Shown here one piece after another: positions 1 through 7,868 of a stretch of 18,700 nucleotides of DNA. The stretch's first letter is position 1, and the number at the start of each line of letters is the position of its first letter. A model generated the notes under the pieces. The model did not search any database. It worked only from the letters and a program-made list of their open reading frames with translations, and was not told the DNA's origin. The DNA comes from Oscillospiraceae bacterium. Lineage in GTDB: Bacteria > Bacillota > Clostridia > Oscillospirales > Oscillospiraceae. The stretch spans positions 1 to 18,700 of the forward strand of contig JAISAA010000177.1 of NCBI GenBank assembly GCA_031266955.1. The letters are read 5' to 3'. A program made the translations under genes and the position numbers.

Positions 1-143
1 CGCACGATATGGACGCCGCGCTGCGCGTGGCCGACAGGATACTCGTAATGCGCGGCGGCGCGATAATAGAGGACGCGGACGTGCGCGGCGGCGCGAATTT
101 CACGAATGAATACGCGAAAACGCTGCTTGAAGCAACGCTATGA
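1..143 (+). CDS. ABC transporter ATP-binding protein, C-terminal fragment (Opp/Nik type)
   Basis: Only the last 46 codons are in the window, read in the frame that begins at base 3 and stops with TGA at 141-143. The first visible residues, HDMDAALRVADRILVMRGG, look like the H-loop (switch) histidine and the following beta strand of an ABC ATPase. The ending NEYAKTLLEATL resembles the usual tail of peptide/nickel transporter ATPases of the OppD/OppF/NikD/NikE type. It would sit on the inner face of the membrane and power a substrate-binding-protein-dependent importer. The solute-binding lipoprotein starting 48 bases downstream is its natural partner, so the permease genes are probably upstream, outside the window. 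The Walker motifs are not visible, so the subfamily cannot be fixed. Confidence 0.8.
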   Translation, partial: HDMDAALRVADRILVMRGGAIIEDADVRGGANFTNEYAKTLLEATL

Positions 144-178
144 CCCGCGAAAGCGGATTATATATTTTCACTTGACTT

Positions 179-184
179 GGAGGA
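179..184 (+). promoter_or_regulatory. Ribosome binding site deciding the start of the solute-binding protein
   Basis: GGAGGA lies 7 bases before the ATG at 192. An in-frame TTG at 177 overlaps this site and would place the start ahead of its own Shine-Dalgarno sequence, so the ATG at 192 is preferred. It also puts the basic n-region MKKR directly before the hydrophobic signal segment. Confidence 0.8.
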
Positions 185-191
185 ATATTTC

Positions 192-1901
192 ATGAAAAAG
201 CGTACCCTTATCCTCGCGATCACGGCGCTCATGGCGCTCGCGGCTCTGACGCTGCTGTCCGCCGCCTGCTCGAACAGCTCACCCGGCGACCCGGCGCCTG
301 AGACGTCCGCGTCCGGACCCGCGCCCACGCAATCCGCGCCGGAGACGGCGCCCGGCAGCAGCGGCGAGCCCGCGGCCGTCACGGAGCTCACGTTCGGCGA
401 AAGCTGGGGCTACGAGGACGGCTTCTACCCGGTCATAACGCCGGAGACGGGAACCACTTACGGAATCAGGTATATCGGGTGCAATTTCTACGAGACGCTC
501 GTCAATTACGACGGCGGCGAGTTCACGCCGGGGCTCGCCGAGTCCTGGGACATATCTGACGACGGCACGGTCTACACGTTTCATCTGCGGCGGGGCGTAA
601 AATTCTCCGACGGCAAGGACTTCACGGCGGAGGCGGTGAAAAAATCGTTTGAGGCCGTGCCCGGCAACCTCGGGATGTACAACGGTTCATACGGCACCGT
701 CTCCACTCTGTTCAAGGAGATCGCCGTAATTGACGAATACACCGTAGAGCTGCGCCTGACGCAGCCGTATTACGCCGCGCTCAAGGATCTCACGCTGCTC
801 GTGCCGATGGGCATAGTGTCGCCGGATATGCTCGGCGACGATCACGCCCCGAGCGACGCGTTCAAGACGGGCACCTACGGCACGGGCCCGTATATGTACG
901 CGGGCGACGGCGACGGCAGTACATACACGTTCGTCCGCAATCCGTACTACTGGGGCGAGCCGCCCGCCGTTGAGAAATTTCACATCAAGGTGATACCCGA
1001 CAACGGCGCGAAGCTGCTCGCGCTGAAATCCGGCGAGCTCGACCTTATCGTCACCTCGGCGTCGCTCTCCTACGACGGCTTCCTTGAAATGCGCTCCTCC
1101 GAGGGCTTTGCCGCCGAGACGAGCGACGCGGAGACGAACGTGCGCTACCTCTGCTTCAACCTCGCCCACGCGCCGTTTGACGAGCCCGGCGTCCGAGAGG
1201 CCATAGCGCTCGCCATCGACAAAGCCGGCATCTGCGACGGGCTGCTCTCCGGCCTTGAAGCGCCCGCCGGCGCGCTTTTCCCAAAATCGTATCCGTATTG
1301 CGACGCGGACGTGAACGTATCCGCCTACGACCCGGAGCGGGCAAAGGCTGCGCTCGAGGCGCTCGGCTGGACCGACGCGGACGGCGACGGGATACGCGAA
1401 AAGGACGGCGCGCGTCTGTCCGGCTCGCTGATTTACAGCACGATAGACTCGCAGTTCCCGGACCTCGCGCTCGCCGTCGCGTCGCAGGCGCGGGAGATAG
1501 GCGTGGAGCTCATACCTGAGAGCTACGATATGATGGGCTTCTATTCCGCGATGTACGGCGACTACGCCGTCTGCCTCTACCGCGCCTACGGAATAGACTT
1601 CGACCCCAGCACGTTCTTCACAAATATGAGCACCGAGCTCAGCGCCGACCCGATAGCGATGCAGGCGCTCGCCTATACGGACGGCGGCGACGAACTCATA
1701 AAACGCCTGAATTCCACGCCCGACGAGGACGAGGTGCGGAGCATTTACAGTCAAATCCTGAACGAGGTCAACGACAAGCACATCTTCATCCCCATCTCGT
1801 ATATGAAGGAGCTCGCCGCGTGGAACACGGATAAGCTCGCCGCGTTCGAGTTCGACGGCCAGCCCGCGAACACCAACGTCGCGCGCATCACGCCCAAATA
1901 G
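192..1901 (+). CDS. Nickel/peptide-type ABC transporter substrate-binding lipoprotein (SBP family 5)
   Basis: This 569-residue protein should be an extracellular lipoprotein that captures a metal complex, opine-like metallophore or peptide for an ABC importer. Residues 1-25 form a signal peptide (MKKR followed by a hydrophobic stretch) ending in SAAC, with Cys26 as the likely lipidated residue; Ser at -3 makes the lipobox slightly unusual. Residues 27-64 are a Pro/Ser/Ala/Gly-rich tether. The rest matches family-5 binding proteins: an ETLVNYDGGEFTPGLAESW block, a TYTFHLRRGVKFSDG block, the FVRNPYYWGEPP strand and a C-terminal IFIPISYMKEL segment. From memory the spacing and wording resemble E. 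coli NikA more than OppA, so nickel or another chelated metal is a reasonable guess. It follows an ABC ATPase tail and precedes two IrtAB-like half-transporters by 25 bases. Substrate is inferred, not seen. Confidence 0.88.
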   Translation: MKKRTLILAITALMALAALTLLSAACSNSSPGDPAPETSASGPAPTQSAPETAPGSSGEPAAVTELTFGESWGYEDGFYPVITPETGTTYGIRYIGCNFYETLVNYDGGEFTPGLAESWDISDDGTVYTFHLRRGVKFSDGKDFTAEAVKKSFEAVPGNLGMYNGSYGTVSTLFKEIAVIDEYTVELRLTQPYYAALKDLTLLVPMGIVSPDMLGDDHAPSDAFKTGTYGTGPYMYAGDGDGSTYTFVRNPYYWGEPPAVEKFHIKVIPDNGAKLLALKSGELDLIVTSASLSYDGFLEMRSSEGFAAETSDAETNVRYLCFNLAHAPFDEPGVREAIALAIDKAGICDGLLSGLEAPAGALFPKSYPYCDADVNVSAYDPERAKAALEALGWTDADGDGIREKDGARLSGSLIYSTIDSQFPDLALAVASQAREIGVELIPESYDMMGFYSAMYGDYAVCLYRAYGIDFDPSTFFTNMSTELSADPIAMQALAYTDGGDELIKRLNSTPDEDEVRSIYSQILNEVNDKHIFIPISYMKELAAWNTDKLAAFEFDGQPANTNVARITPK

Positions 1902-1926
1902 ACGGCGAAGCTCGGGAGGTTTCACT

Positions 1927-3672
1927 ATGAAAGAATATATGCGCGTGCTGTCCTACGCCGGGGACAACAGGTTTTACTTCAAACGGGCGGTCGTGCTCCT
2001 GACGCTTTCCGTGCTGTTCTCCGTCGCGCCGTTCTTTGCCGTCGGCGTTGTGCTGAACGGATTTCTGGGCGGCGCTATGCCGTCGCTCGCGTGGCTTTTC
2101 GGTATGTCGGCCGTTATTTTTGCGTGCCTGATACTCAAAAACTGGCTGAACGGGCTCGGGCTCGACGCGTCGCACAGGCTGGCGTATCACACGCTGGCGG
2201 GTATGCGCCGCCGCGTGGCGGGCAAGCTGCTGAGAATGTCGATGGGCGACATTCAGGACTTCGGCACGGGCGCGGCGAAGAAGAACTTCGTCGAAAACAT
2301 CGAGGAGATGGAGCTCATCCTCGCCCACGCGATGCCGGAGGGCTTCGCCAACCTGTTCACGTTCGGGATCGTGCTGCTCACGATGTTCGCCGTGGACTGG
2401 CGCATGGCCCTCGCGGCGCTGGCGATGATAGTCGTCGGCTTCATCCCAATCGTCCTGATGATGACGGACGGGCTGAAACGGATGAAGCCGTGGTACGCCG
2501 CGAACGAGCATATGACGGGCGCCATCATCGAGTACATCTCCGGTATGGAGGTCATCAAGGTATTCGGGCGGCAGGGCAGCTCGTTCAAGAAGTACAGCGA
2601 AGCCGTCACAGACTACCGCGACTGCACGCTCGACTGGTACAAATCGCAGTTCAACCATATGGCGAGCTATACGATACTGCTGACCGCCGCGCTGCTCACC
2701 ATGCTGCCCGTGGGGATATGGCTGTACCTCGGCGGGACGCTTACGCTTACCACGTTCGTGCTGTCGCTGCTGCTCGGAATGGGTATCGGGACGCCGGCGA
2801 TGCGGATCATCAACTTTCTGCCCCAGTTCCCGCAGCTAAAATACAAGTCTGCGAGGATCGAGGGTATGTTTGATATCCCCGATATGCCGGAGGGCGCGCA
2901 GCCCGCGCCGGAGCGGCACGACGTCGCGTTTGACAACGTCACGTTCGCTTACGGCGACGCGGACGTCGTCAAAAATCTGTCGCTGACGATGCCGGAAAAC
3001 ACCGTCACCGCGCTCGTCGGCGAGTCCGGCGCGGGCAAAAGCACGCTCGCCAAGCTCGTCATGCGCTTTTGGGACGTGCGGGAGGGCGCCGTGAGAATCG
3101 GCGGCGCGGATATACGCGATTTTCCGGCCGACGCGCTGATGAACCGCGTCAGCTACGTGTCGCAGGACAACTTTCTCTTCAATGTGTCCATTATGGAGAA
3201 TATACGCTACGGGCGGCCGGGCGCGACGGACGCCGAGGTCGTCGAGATGGCAAAGGCCGCGCAGTGCCACGAATTCATCACACAGACGGAGGACGGCTAC
3301 GACACAGTTGTCGGCTCCTCCGGTGACAAGCTCTCCGGCGGGCAGAAGCAGCGCATCTGCATCGCGCGGGCTATACTGAAAAACGCGCCCATCGTCATCC
3401 TCGACGAGGCGACGAGCTTCGCCGACCCGGAGAACGAGGACAGGATACAGGAGGCGCTGTCGCGTCTCATCGCGGGCAAAACGGTCATCATCGTGGCGCA
3501 CAGGCTCTCGACGATCACGGGGGCGGACAACATCGTCCTGCTCGCGAACGGCACGCTCGAGGCTCAGGGCAAGCACGAGGAGCTGCTGGCGCGCTCCGCG
3601 CTGTATAAAAAGCTGTGGGACGCGCACCGCGAGTCGATGGACTGGGATATAGGGGGTCAGGGAAAATGCTGA
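1927..3672 (+). CDS. ABC half-transporter, exporter fold, IrtA/YbtP-like subunit
   Basis: This 581-residue membrane ATPase fuses an N-terminal six-helix domain (about residues 15-310) to a nucleotide-binding domain (about 335-575). Visible motifs are Walker A GESGAGKST (365-373), a Q-loop in VSYVSQDNFLF, the signature LSGGQ (469-473), Walker B with catalytic glutamate in IVILDE (489-494) and the H-loop VAHRLST. The D-loop reads SFADPENE rather than the common SALD. GGGAGG at 1914-1919 sits 7 bases before the ATG. The stop overlaps the start of the next, similar gene, so the two proteins probably form a heterodimer. Sequence style (EYISGMEVIKVFGRQ, the AMPEGFANL region) recalls the IrtAB/YbtPQ group, which has an exporter fold but imports siderophores. 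Next to a NikA-type binding protein this supports metallophore uptake. A drug or lipid exporter remains possible. Confidence 0.88.
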   Translation: MKEYMRVLSYAGDNRFYFKRAVVLLTLSVLFSVAPFFAVGVVLNGFLGGAMPSLAWLFGMSAVIFACLILKNWLNGLGLDASHRLAYHTLAGMRRRVAGKLLRMSMGDIQDFGTGAAKKNFVENIEEMELILAHAMPEGFANLFTFGIVLLTMFAVDWRMALAALAMIVVGFIPIVLMMTDGLKRMKPWYAANEHMTGAIIEYISGMEVIKVFGRQGSSFKKYSEAVTDYRDCTLDWYKSQFNHMASYTILLTAALLTMLPVGIWLYLGGTLTLTTFVLSLLLGMGIGTPAMRIINFLPQFPQLKYKSARIEGMFDIPDMPEGAQPAPERHDVAFDNVTFAYGDADVVKNLSLTMPENTVTALVGESGAGKSTLAKLVMRFWDVREGAVRIGGADIRDFPADALMNRVSYVSQDNFLFNVSIMENIRYGRPGATDAEVVEMAKAAQCHEFITQTEDGYDTVVGSSGDKLSGGQKQRICIARAILKNAPIVILDEATSFADPENEDRIQEALSRLIAGKTVIIVAHRLSTITGADNIVLLANGTLEAQGKHEELLARSALYKKLWDAHRESMDWDIGGQGKC

Positions 3673-5405
3673 AATTCATCTCGCGCTTGATGCGCTTTTC
3701 AGGGAAGGACGCGTGGAAGCTCAAGGCGTCCGCCGCTGTCAGCTTTGTCGAGGGGCTGTTTGGGAACGTCCCGATATACGCCGCTCTGCTTGTCATCATA
3801 CGTATCACGGAGCGCACGCTTGACGGCGCTTACGCGTGGACGGCATTTTTGATCGTCTTGGCGTCGCTTGCCGTCAAGTGGATACTCCGCCGAGTGTTTA
3901 CCGGTATGCAGAGCGACGCCGCCTGCCGCGTCGCCGCGCGCGAACGGCTGAAAATCGGCGATCTGTTCAAGCGCTTCCCGATGAGCTATTTCACAGAGGG
4001 CAATATCGGCGAGGTGACGAACGTCATAACGGGCGACCTCAGCTTCGCGGAGGACTACGGTATGACGAAGCTCGACGACGTGATCTCAGGGCTTATCGCA
4101 ATAGTCATCGCCTGCGCGTTCCTGCTGTGGGTGGACTGGCGCGTCGCCGCCGCGTCGGTCGTCGGCTGCGCCCTCGCGCTCATCGCTTTTGACGCTATGG
4201 AGAAGGTGACGAAGCGCCAGGCGAAAATACGCATGGAGCAGGCCTCCAAGCTGACGGGCGCTGTGCTCGAATACACTGAGGGCATATCCGTCATAAAGGC
4301 GCTGCGTATGTCCGGCGACGCGGCAAAGCGTATGGACGCCTCCATCGAGGACGCCTGCCTCCACGCGATAGATTTTGAGTCGAGCATGGTGAAGCCCGTG
4401 ACGCGCTATCTGCACTGCTACGCGTTCGCGATAGCCGCGGCGCTGTTCCTCTCGTTCTGGCGGTTTTTCAACGGGGAGATGGGCCTGCCCGTCGTCATAA
4501 TGGTAGCGCTGTTCATCTTCCGCATATACCTGCCGGCGATGGGGCTCGGTACCGGCGCGTCGATAATGCGCGTCATGGAGGCGGGTCTCGACCGCTACGA
4601 AAAGCTGAAGGAGGTCCCGATAATCGACGCGGACGGCAAAGATATTCCGCTAAGCTCCTTTGATATCGCGTTCGAGGACGTTTCTTTCAGCTATGAGGCT
4701 AAGGAAACGCTGAAAAACATCAGCTTCACCGCCAAAGAACACAGCATGACGGCGCTGGTGGGCGCGTCCGGCTCAGGGAAAACCACCATCGCCAATTTGA
4801 TTGTCCGCTTTTGGGACGCGCAGAAGGGCGCGGTGAAAATCGGCGGGATCGACGTGCGGGAAATGACCTGCGACAGCCTGCTGCGCTATGTCAGCATGGT
4901 ATTCCAGCGGGTCTATCTGTTCCATGACACGATTGAGAACAACATCCGTTTCGGGAGCCCGGACGCCACCCGCGAGGAAATCATCGCCGCCGCGAAAAAA
5001 GCGCGCTGCCACGACTTCATTGAAGCGTTGCCGGACGGCTACGACACAGTAGTCGGCGAGGGCGGCTCGACGCTCTCAGGCGGTGAGAAGCAGCGTATCT
5101 CCATTGCCCGCGCGATATTAAAGGATGCGCCGATTGTCCTCCTCGACGAAGCGACCGCGAGCGTCGATCCCGACAACGAAAAGTACATCCAGGAAGCCAT
5201 CAACGAGCTTGTACGCGACAAGACGCTTATAATCATAGCCCACCGCCTGTCCACAATAAAACGCGCCGACCAGATACTCGTCATCGACGACGGACGCATA
5301 GTCGAACGCGGCCGGCACGACGAGCTTCTCGCCAAGGGCGGGCAGTACCGCGCGCTGTGGACGCGCCGGCAAAACGCGAACAGCTGGCGAATAGCGCGGG
5401 CCTGA
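3666..5405 (+). CDS. ABC half-transporter, exporter fold, IrtB/YbtQ-like subunit
   Basis: This 579-residue protein is the probable heterodimer partner of the preceding gene and overlaps it by 7 bases (ATGCTGA), a sign of translational coupling. The ATG at 3666 is chosen because an AGGGGG-rich Shine-Dalgarno region (about 3651-3663) precedes it; a longer reading frame opens 51 bases earlier but only adds residues encoded by the end of the upstream gene. Membrane helices occupy about residues 20-310. The ATPase domain shows Walker A GASGSGKTT (366-374), a Q-loop in VSMVFQRVYLFHDT, the signature LSGGE (470-474), Walker B IVLLDE (490-495) and the H-loop IAHRLST. Both catalytic glutamates of the pair are present, so neither site looks degenerate. 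The VFQ.VYLF.DTI wording is what I recall from YbtQ/IrtB-type siderophore importers. No gene follows for 160 bases, so this is probably the end of the uptake operon. Confidence 0.88.
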   Translation: MLKFISRLMRFSGKDAWKLKASAAVSFVEGLFGNVPIYAALLVIIRITERTLDGAYAWTAFLIVLASLAVKWILRRVFTGMQSDAACRVAARERLKIGDLFKRFPMSYFTEGNIGEVTNVITGDLSFAEDYGMTKLDDVISGLIAIVIACAFLLWVDWRVAAASVVGCALALIAFDAMEKVTKRQAKIRMEQASKLTGAVLEYTEGISVIKALRMSGDAAKRMDASIEDACLHAIDFESSMVKPVTRYLHCYAFAIAAALFLSFWRFFNGEMGLPVVIMVALFIFRIYLPAMGLGTGASIMRVMEAGLDRYEKLKEVPIIDADGKDIPLSSFDIAFEDVSFSYEAKETLKNISFTAKEHSMTALVGASGSGKTTIANLIVRFWDAQKGAVKIGGIDVREMTCDSLLRYVSMVFQRVYLFHDTIENNIRFGSPDATREEIIAAAKKARCHDFIEALPDGYDTVVGEGGSTLSGGEKQRISIARAILKDAPIVLLDEATASVDPDNEKYIQEAINELVRDKTLIIIAHRLSTIKRADQILVIDDGRIVERGRHDELLAKGGQYRALWTRRQNANSWRIARA

Positions 5406-5459
5406 AACAAGCGGGCGAAGCCCGGCAATCAACACAATAAAATAAACCGACATTTCCGA

Positions 5460-5488
5460 TTGCAATGCGCCGGAGATAATGTTAAAAT
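5460..5488 (+). promoter_or_regulatory. Candidate sigma-A promoter for the U32-family gene
   Basis: TTGCAA at 5460-5465 and TAAAAT at 5483-5488 are separated by 17 bases, the preferred spacing, inside a locally A/T-rich stretch of an otherwise GC-rich window. The candidate lies 79 bases upstream of the U32-family start codon and after the end of the ABC operon. Just upstream, 5412-5424 holds a 5-bp stem (CGGGC/GCCCG, GAA loop) without a following T-run, so I do not call it a terminator. Confidence 0.55.
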
Positions 5489-5567
5489 ACATTACACCAA
5501 AAAACAAAACCCAACAAACAGTATTACTCCCCGCGCGGCGGACCGGCGCGGGCGATCGGGATGAAAT

Positions 5568-7682
5568 ATGGCTAAGCTTGAGATATTGGCCCCCGCGGGT
5601 TCTCCGGAGGGCGTCACCGCGGCGGTGCAAAACGGCGCCGACGCGGTATATATGGGATATTCGGCGTTCAACGCGCGGCGCGGGGCGAAAAATTTCACCC
5701 CGGACGAGTTCGCGCGCGCGTGCGAGTATTGCCGCGTGCGCGGGGTAAAAGCGTACCTCACGCTGAATACTCTCGTCAGCGACCGCGAGCTGCCGGCGGC
5801 GGTGGACTCAGCCGCGGCGGCGGCGTGCGCCGGCGCGGACGCCGTTATCGTCGCCGATTTAGGCTTGCTGCGCGCGCTGCGGCGGGCGCTGCCGGATATG
5901 CCCCTGCATTGCAGCACGCAGATGGGTCTGCACAGCTCGGAGGGCATCCGGCTCGCCAGGGCTATGGGCGCGCGCCGCGCCGTTCTCGCGCGGGAGCTTC
6001 CGAAAGAAGACGTTGCGCGCATCGCGAAAGGCTCGCCGATAGAGCTTGAGGTTTTCGTCCACGGGGCGTACTGCGTTTCGCATTCCGGGCAGTGCTATTT
6101 CAGCTCCGTGATAGGACGGCGCAGCGGGAACCGCGGCCTTTGCGCCCAGCCGTGCCGTATGGCCTACGACTCCGGCGGGCGAAAAACCGAATATCCGCTG
6201 AGCCTTAAGGACAACTGCCTCGTCAAATACGTCGGAGAGCTTGAAGAAATGGGCGTCCGCGCGCTGAAAATAGAGGGGCGGATGAAGCGCCCCGAATACG
6301 CGGCTATCGTGACCGGCATATACGCCCGCGCCGTGCGCGAGGGCAAGGAGCCGTCCGAGGAGGATATGCGGGCTCTTCACGACGCGTTCTCGCGTCAGGG
6401 CTTTACGGACGGGTATTATACAAAAAAGCTCGGCGGGAATATGCTCGGCGTAAGAGAATATGGCGTATCGGCGGAAAGCCGCATTTTCACGTCCGCCAGA
6501 AAAAATTATATGCGCGGCGAGTTTCAGCGCGTGCCCGTGCGCTTCGCCGCGCAGCTTCGCGCCGGAAGGCCCGCGCGCCTCGTCGCCGTAGACGACAAAC
6601 GGAATATATCCGCCCGCGAGGGCGAGATACCGGAGCCGGCGTTCCACAGGGAAACCGACGCGGCCATACTGTCAACACAGCTTCACAAGACCGGCGGGAC
6701 TCCGTTTTACTGCGCCGGCGTAAAGCTGCGCGTAGAGCCCGGGCTCTCCCTCTCCGCCGCCGCCGTCAATGAAATGCGCCGAGCCGCGCTCGCGGAGCTG
6801 CTGGAAAAACGCCGCGAGCCCGAGCCTATGCCCGCGCGGGAATACGACCCGGCGGAAGCTCTCGCAGCCATCGAGCCTCGCGGCAGGACGGAGCCGCCCG
6901 TATTCACGGTGTCTGTGACGAAGGCCGAGCAGCTGTCAAAGGAGCTTTTGGAGCTGCGCCCGCGCGTACTGTATATCCCGCTCGCGGAGCTTCGGAGCCT
7001 GTCGAAAATAAAGCCGTTCCTCGAGGCCCCGGATATTACGGTCGCGGCGGCGCCGCCGCGGGTGATATTCGATTCCGAAAGAGCGCGCGTTGAAAAGATA
7101 CTGAGCGCCGCGCGGAGCGCCGGAATAACGGACGCGCTGTGCGGGAACCTCGGTCAGCTTCTGCCCCTGCGGGAGGCGGGCTTCAACGTGCGCGGGGACT
7201 TCGGGCTGAACCTGTTTTCGTCGTATTCCCTCGCCGCCGCGCGGGATTTGGGGCTCGTCAGTGCCGCTATATCGTTTGAAATGAGCCTCGCGCAGCTTCG
7301 CGACGCCGCCAAGCCGCTTGACACTGAAATAATCGTCTACGGCAGGCTGCCGCTTATGCTCACGGAAAACTGCGTGATAAAATCCGCGCTCGGCGTGTGC
7401 GCCTGCGAGAGCTTTTCCGGCCTGACCGACAGGACGGGGGCGAGCTTCCCCGTTATACGCGAGAACGCCGATTCCTGCCGGAACGTCGTCCTCAACTCGC
7501 GGAAGCTGTTTTTAGCGGACCGGCTGTCCGATTTTCAAAGCGTCGGGCTCTGGGGCCTGCGGCTGGCGTTCACCACGGAAAACGCCGCCGAATGCGCGCA
7601 GGTCGCGCGGAGATATATGGGCCTCGGAAGCTACGCGCCGGGCGGCTTCACGCGCGGGCTTTATTATAAAGGGGTGGAATGA
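5568..7682 (+). CDS. U32 family protein with DUF3656-type C-terminus, RlhA-like
   Basis: The 704-residue protein opens with LEILAPAGSPEGVTAAVQNGADAVYMG, the hallmark of the U32 family. Although named a peptidase family, the E. coli members TrhP and RlhA are tRNA and 23S rRNA hydroxylation factors. The core block around HGAYCVSHSGQCYFSS continues to RGLCAQPCR and supplies four cysteines (169, 176, 192, 196), which in this family are thought to hold an iron-sulfur cluster. LKIEGRMKRPEY follows at about residues 235-246. The long C-terminal half (about 380-700) corresponds to the DUF3656-containing extension, which makes RlhA (23S rRNA C2501 hydroxylation) a better guess than the shorter TrhP. 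It lies between the candidate promoter at 5460 and the mre genes; such U32 genes commonly sit near mreC in Clostridia. The family call is solid, the rRNA substrate is inferred. Confidence 0.88.
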   Translation: MAKLEILAPAGSPEGVTAAVQNGADAVYMGYSAFNARRGAKNFTPDEFARACEYCRVRGVKAYLTLNTLVSDRELPAAVDSAAAAACAGADAVIVADLGLLRALRRALPDMPLHCSTQMGLHSSEGIRLARAMGARRAVLARELPKEDVARIAKGSPIELEVFVHGAYCVSHSGQCYFSSVIGRRSGNRGLCAQPCRMAYDSGGRKTEYPLSLKDNCLVKYVGELEEMGVRALKIEGRMKRPEYAAIVTGIYARAVREGKEPSEEDMRALHDAFSRQGFTDGYYTKKLGGNMLGVREYGVSAESRIFTSARKNYMRGEFQRVPVRFAAQLRAGRPARLVAVDDKRNISAREGEIPEPAFHRETDAAILSTQLHKTGGTPFYCAGVKLRVEPGLSLSAAAVNEMRRAALAELLEKRREPEPMPAREYDPAEALAAIEPRGRTEPPVFTVSVTKAEQLSKELLELRPRVLYIPLAELRSLSKIKPFLEAPDITVAAAPPRVIFDSERARVEKILSAARSAGITDALCGNLGQLLPLREAGFNVRGDFGLNLFSSYSLAAARDLGLVSAAISFEMSLAQLRDAAKPLDTEIIVYGRLPLMLTENCVIKSALGVCACESFSGLTDRTGASFPVIRENADSCRNVVLNSRKLFLADRLSDFQSVGLWGLRLAFTTENAAECAQVARRYMGLGSYAPGGFTRGLYYKGVE

Positions 7683-7729
7683 TGGCTATAATTTCAGCGT
7701 CCGCCGAAGGGCTTGACGGGGAGGGATAA
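7682..7729 (+). other. 15-codon ORF overlapping the U32 stop; possible remnant of maf
   Basis: ATG at 7682 overlaps the upstream TGA (ATGATGG) and opens a frame reading MAIISASAEGLDGEG before TAA at 7727-7729. GGGGTGG just before it could serve as a ribosome binding site. The first residues resemble the conserved start of the nucleotide pyrophosphatase Maf (M.IILASASPRR), whose gene often stands between a U32 gene and mreC in Clostridia. This is a suggestive but very short match; it may be chance. Confidence 0.25.
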
Positions 7730-7750
7730 GTTTGAAACAAGTTCAAACTT
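7728..7750. repeat. Perfect 9-bp inverted repeat with 5-base loop
   Basis: AAGTTTGAA (7728-7736) and TTCAAACTT (7742-7750) are exact complements around ACAAG. The stem is A/T-rich and is followed by CGATAATTTC, not a T-run, so it is not a convincing intrinsic terminator. It is the first of three consecutive palindromes between the U32 gene and mreC. Confidence 0.8.
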
Positions 7751-7761
7751 CGATAATTTCA

Positions 7762-7803
7762 GTGCGTTTTGCTCGCCCGTGCGGGCAACCGCAAAACACG
7801 CAC
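7762..7803. repeat. Two-tier inverted repeat
   Basis: GTGCGTTTTGC (7762-7772) pairs with GCAAAACACGCAC (7791-7803) if a two-base bulge is allowed, and GCCC/GGGC (7775-7778 and 7783-7786) pairs inside it. The next palindrome begins at the very next base, so these structures are stacked end to end. Confidence 0.7.
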
Positions 7804-7867
7804 ATTATGACGATTCCTTTTCATAGTCATTTTGTGCCTGTAGTGCGACAAAAGGAATGGTCATAAT
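7804..7867 (+). promoter_or_regulatory. 18-base inverted repeat that would sequester the mreC ribosome binding site
   Basis: The arms 7804-7821 (ATTATGACGATTCCTTTT) and 7850-7867 (AAAAGGAATGGTCATAAT) pair at 17 of 18 positions, the exception being one G-G, around a 28-base loop. The right arm contains the only Shine-Dalgarno candidate for mreC (AAAGGA, 7851-7856) and ends one base before the ATG at 7869. In RNA the left arm would therefore mask the ribosome binding site. The pairing is seen in the sequence; control of translation is inference. Confidence 0.6.
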
Positions 7868-7868
7868 A

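Noticed and set aside
144..170. CCGC-GAAA-GCGG hairpin followed by an A/T-rich stretch, considered as a terminator between the ABC ATPase and the binding protein
   Set aside because: The stem is only 4 bp and the following sequence is mixed A/T, so it is too weak to call.
687..1925. A 412-codon open frame on the minus strand, antisense to the solute-binding protein
   Set aside because: It is rich in Arg/Val/Glu with no recognisable motif, and the plus strand encodes a well-supported lipoprotein. Long antisense frames are common in GC-rich genes.
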